A stretch of 64,000 nt of DNA from Arthrobacter sp. Bi83 (GTDB taxonomy: Bacteria; Actinomycetota; Actinomycetes; Actinomycetales; Micrococcaceae), in NCBI RefSeq assembly GCF_918698095.1, contig NZ_CAKKLY010000013.1:1-64000 (forward strand), written 5' to 3'. Position numbers and translations under genes: made by a program. Below the pieces are notes generated by a model. It did not search any database and was not told where the DNA came from. It saw only the letters and a list, made by a program, of their open reading frames with translations. This document shows, piece after piece, positions 61,916 through 64,000 of the stretch. The stretch's first letter is position 1. Every line of letters starts with the position of its first letter.

Positions 61916-63111
61916 TTCACCACCACCCGCCGATGCTGCTTCCGCTGGTCGCTGGTCCGCCAAGCCGGATCAAACCGTTGGACCAGTTGTTTGAAGCCTT
62001 TGACCGCCGGATCCCGGCGGGAATCCTGCAAAATTGGGATACCCCGATTGGTCGAAAAAGCAACCGCCTTGGAACGGCGGATGCTCACGTCCACCGGGGC
62101 GCCTATGGTTGCTTCGACGTCCCGCACCGTAAGCCCAGCCTTGGAGTCGGCCATGTTGAGGACCACATGGCGTGTCTCGGGCAGGATTTCCAACTGCCGG
62201 AGAATGTCGAGTCCGGAACGCAGTCCGCGTACGCTCGGAATATCCATGCCGCTGACCCATACCACGTCGGTGCATTGCTCCATGGCCGCCAGCCCAACTT
62301 CGCCGAGGCCGGGGGCAGTATCAACCACGACGTAGTCGAACTCACTGGCCAGCTGTTCCAATAGCCGCGTGACTTGATCTGGTGTGATGTGGTCCGCATC
62401 AGCAGGGCTCTTGGGAGCACAGAGTGCGTAAATGCTGGCAGGGTGGACCGCCAGGAAGGCCTTTAAGACCAGTGAGTCCTGACTCGCCGAAGTGGTCACA
62501 GCATCTGTAATCGTGTGCTCGGGCTCCAAGTAGAGTCCTGAGGCCACGTCCCCGAACTGCAGATCCAGGTCAACGATGACTACCTTCATGGGGGCCACCT
62601 TTCCAAGGCCGATGGCGACGTTGGTGGCAACGGTCGTCTTGCCGACTCCGCCCTTCGGGGAGAACACCCCGATGACCAAGCCGCTGTTCGAGACTGCCTG
62701 TGGCGAGGGATCATGGCTGCGATACCTACTGGCAAAAGCCTGGCAAGCCCGTTCGAGGATTATTCGAATATGCGCAGGGTCAGCGGCCGGGTCCATGATG
62801 TCGCGGATCCCTGCGCGCATTGCATGAAGCACCAAGTCGGCGTCGCTTTCCCTGACTAGGATCAGGCTGATCTCTGGCAGCTGGACGTCAAAAATGGTGG
62901 CGAGACGCAAGGCATCTTCCAGCGGGACGTCGGGTCCCAGTACCAGCACCTCTAGGGGTTCCCCGGTAAGTTGCGCGAACAGGTCGTCCGGCTGAGTGGG
63001 CATGGCCGACGTAAAAAACGTCTGCACGCTTCCCTGCAGGCCGCCGATCACGGCCTGGCGCAGGCGGTGGTCAAAGTCAGTGTTGGGGCTTATGAGGACG
63101 AAGCGGCTCAC
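61912..63111 (-). CDS. cpaE: Tad/Flp pilus-localising ATPase CpaE/TadZ
   Basis: 399 residues. N-terminal atypical receiver-like domain (about 1-120, LEVLVLGPDVPLEDALRL) without a clear phosphorylation site, then a ParA/MinD-type ATPase with deviant Walker A FSPKGGVGKTTVATNVAIGLG (about 151-171), VIVDLDLQFGDV and YVVVDTAPGLGEV. Such proteins position the Tad machine. Overlaps cpaB by four bases. Confidence 0.92.
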   Translation of the reverse strand: MSRFVLISPNTDFDHRLRQAVIGGLQGSVQTFFTSAMPTQPDDLFAQLTGEPLEVLVLGPDVPLEDALRLATIFDVQLPEISLILVRESDADLVLHAMRAGIRDIMDPAADPAHIRIILERACQAFASRYRSHDPSPQAVSNSGLVIGVFSPKGGVGKTTVATNVAIGLGKVAPMKVVIVDLDLQFGDVASGLYLEPEHTITDAVTTSASQDSLVLKAFLAVHPASIYALCAPKSPADADHITPDQVTRLLEQLASEFDYVVVDTAPGLGEVGLAAMEQCTDVVWVSGMDIPSVRGLRSGLDILRQLEILPETRHVVLNMADSKAGLTVRDVEATIGAPVDVSIRRSKAVAFSTNRGIPILQDSRRDPAVKGFKQLVQRFDPAWRTSDQRKQHRRVVVK

Positions 63112-63863
63112 GGGTAAACGTCACCCCTACGGATCTCAGTGGGCGGATCCTCTTTGGCTGCCGCTGGCTCCTTCGTTAACCAGATTTTGCCGAACTCCGC
63201 GGAATAGATAATTTTCGCTGCGGCTACGTCCGCAACGGCGACTGTGACGAGCATGCCTCCGGCGGGAAGTACCTGGGGATTTGGGTCCGGCGACGGCGAC
63301 GCTGGGGTTGTCTGTTGCGTCGCTTCCGCACGCTGAAGGCTTGTCACCAGAACCTTGTGCAGCACACGGCCCGACGTTGACTGGAACGCTGTATCTTTCG
63401 TATCGCTACCTGCAAAGGTGGCGAATAGCCCGACGGTGTCGCCCGCAACAATCCTGCCGCCCACCAGGCGTTGCGGTTCGAGGGCGAAGGTCACTTCCTG
63501 CAAGCCCTTCGGCACGGGAACTGAACCGGGGACTTCCAATGCGGCGGGTTCAATGAGCCGTTCGGCGACAAGCTGCTCGCCAGCCACCAGATCGGTCGCT
63601 GTCACTTTTCCCGACTGCGACTCGAGGCTGGCGAGAGCCGACGCAGGAACGCCTGTGCGGGGTACTTCTTTCACTGTCACCAACTTGGCCAAGGCATCAG
63701 CGGAAGTGCCGGCAGGAACGGGTTTTTGGACAACGAGAACCTTTACGGGCTCGAGTTTCTGCATGGCGCGATTGTCGGCGGACTGGGCGTAGGAGAAGAT
63801 GAGCAACATTCCGACGATCGCAACCACGACCGCCGCAATACCAGCCAATAAGCGCGACTTCAC
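63108..63863 (-). CDS. cpaB: Flp pilus assembly protein CpaB/RcpC
   Basis: 251 residues from a GTG with TAGGAG upstream. One N-terminal membrane anchor (LLAGIAAVVVAIVGMLLIFSY) leads to a periplasmic/extracellular part with a SAF domain (KVLVVQKPVPAGTSADAL, KVTATDLVAGEQLVAERLI) and an RcpC-type C-terminal half. It is the first pilus gene in this window; pilin and TadE/F-type genes are not seen and may lie beyond 64000. Confidence 0.88.
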   Translation of the reverse strand: MKSRLLAGIAAVVVAIVGMLLIFSYAQSADNRAMQKLEPVKVLVVQKPVPAGTSADALAKLVTVKEVPRTGVPASALASLESQSGKVTATDLVAGEQLVAERLIEPAALEVPGSVPVPKGLQEVTFALEPQRLVGGRIVAGDTVGLFATFAGSDTKDTAFQSTSGRVLHKVLVTSLQRAEATQQTTPASPSPDPNPQVLPAGGMLVTVAVADVAAAKIIYSAEFGKIWLTKEPAAAKEDPPTEIRRGDVYP

Positions 63864-64000
63864 GTGCTACTCCTAACCGCTCATGCGGACGACCGCAGAC
63901 CCGAAGGCGTCCAGGGGCCCCAGTCGATAACTATCGTCCAAGGAAACGTATTTTACGAACCTACCAATAATTCCGCGGCAATTGCCGGTACATGCGAGTG
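63864..64000. other. Upstream region of the tad operon, window edge
   Basis: 137 bases with no supported gene, presumably holding part of the cpaB upstream region. No clear promoter is identified. Confidence 0.4.

Overview
The window is about 64 kb of high-GC, gene-dense DNA that reads as a chromosomal contig from an Arthrobacter/Pseudarthrobacter-like member of the Micrococcaceae (Actinobacteria). This is inferred from codon use, acidic Ala/Glu-rich tails on NusG, L10 and L17, a PspC-domain signalling locus, an actinobacterial-type PFK, and ribosomal gene order. No database search was run. The first 14 bases match the end of the Tn5/Nextera mosaic-end adapter, so the left edge is probably a contig end with untrimmed library sequence.

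Layout. 1-7.4 kb: pfkA (-), a divergent PspC locus (three proteins on -, a PspC-fused histidine kinase and LuxR-type regulator on +), and a class I aminotransferase (-). 7.5-10.5 kb: tRNA-Trp, secE, nusG, rplK, rplA. 10.6-12.9 kb: two paralogous tandem-GNAT acetyltransferases between rplA and rplJ. 13-14.3 kb: rplJ-rplL behind a leader with an attenuator. 14.4-16.1 kb: YbaK-type deacylase and thiolase (-). 16.5-28.9 kb: rpoB, rpoC, rpsL, rpsG, fusA, tuf. 29-34.9 kb: a 1387-residue polytopic membrane protein of unknown function, a 41-residue membrane peptide and a GH1 beta-glucosidase, separating tuf from rpsJ. 35.3-40.7 kb: S10 operon. 41.1-45.3 kb: spc-type cluster without rpsN. 45.4-53.7 kb: secY, adk, map, a P1-family peptidase, infA, rpmJ, rpsM, rpsK, rpoA, rplQ, truA. 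53.8-58.5 kb: a signalling island with two paralogous OmpR-type regulators, an ATPase-domain-only kinase-like protein, a PAS histidine kinase and an Hpt-like protein lacking the usual His. 58.6-63.9 kb: tad/Flp pilus genes cpaB, cpaE, cpaF, tadB, tadC (-).

Most genes serve transcription, translation and protein export and are packed with 1-4 bp overlaps or short gaps. Non-routine content: three tandem/palindromic repeat elements at gene ends, two of which share a CACTT-centred core; an 11-bp-phased repeat array in the PspC divergent promoter; several starts that look leaderless; a terminator hairpin lying in the truA 5' coding region; and the two-component island beside the pilus genes. I found no insertion sequence, prophage or CRISPR array.
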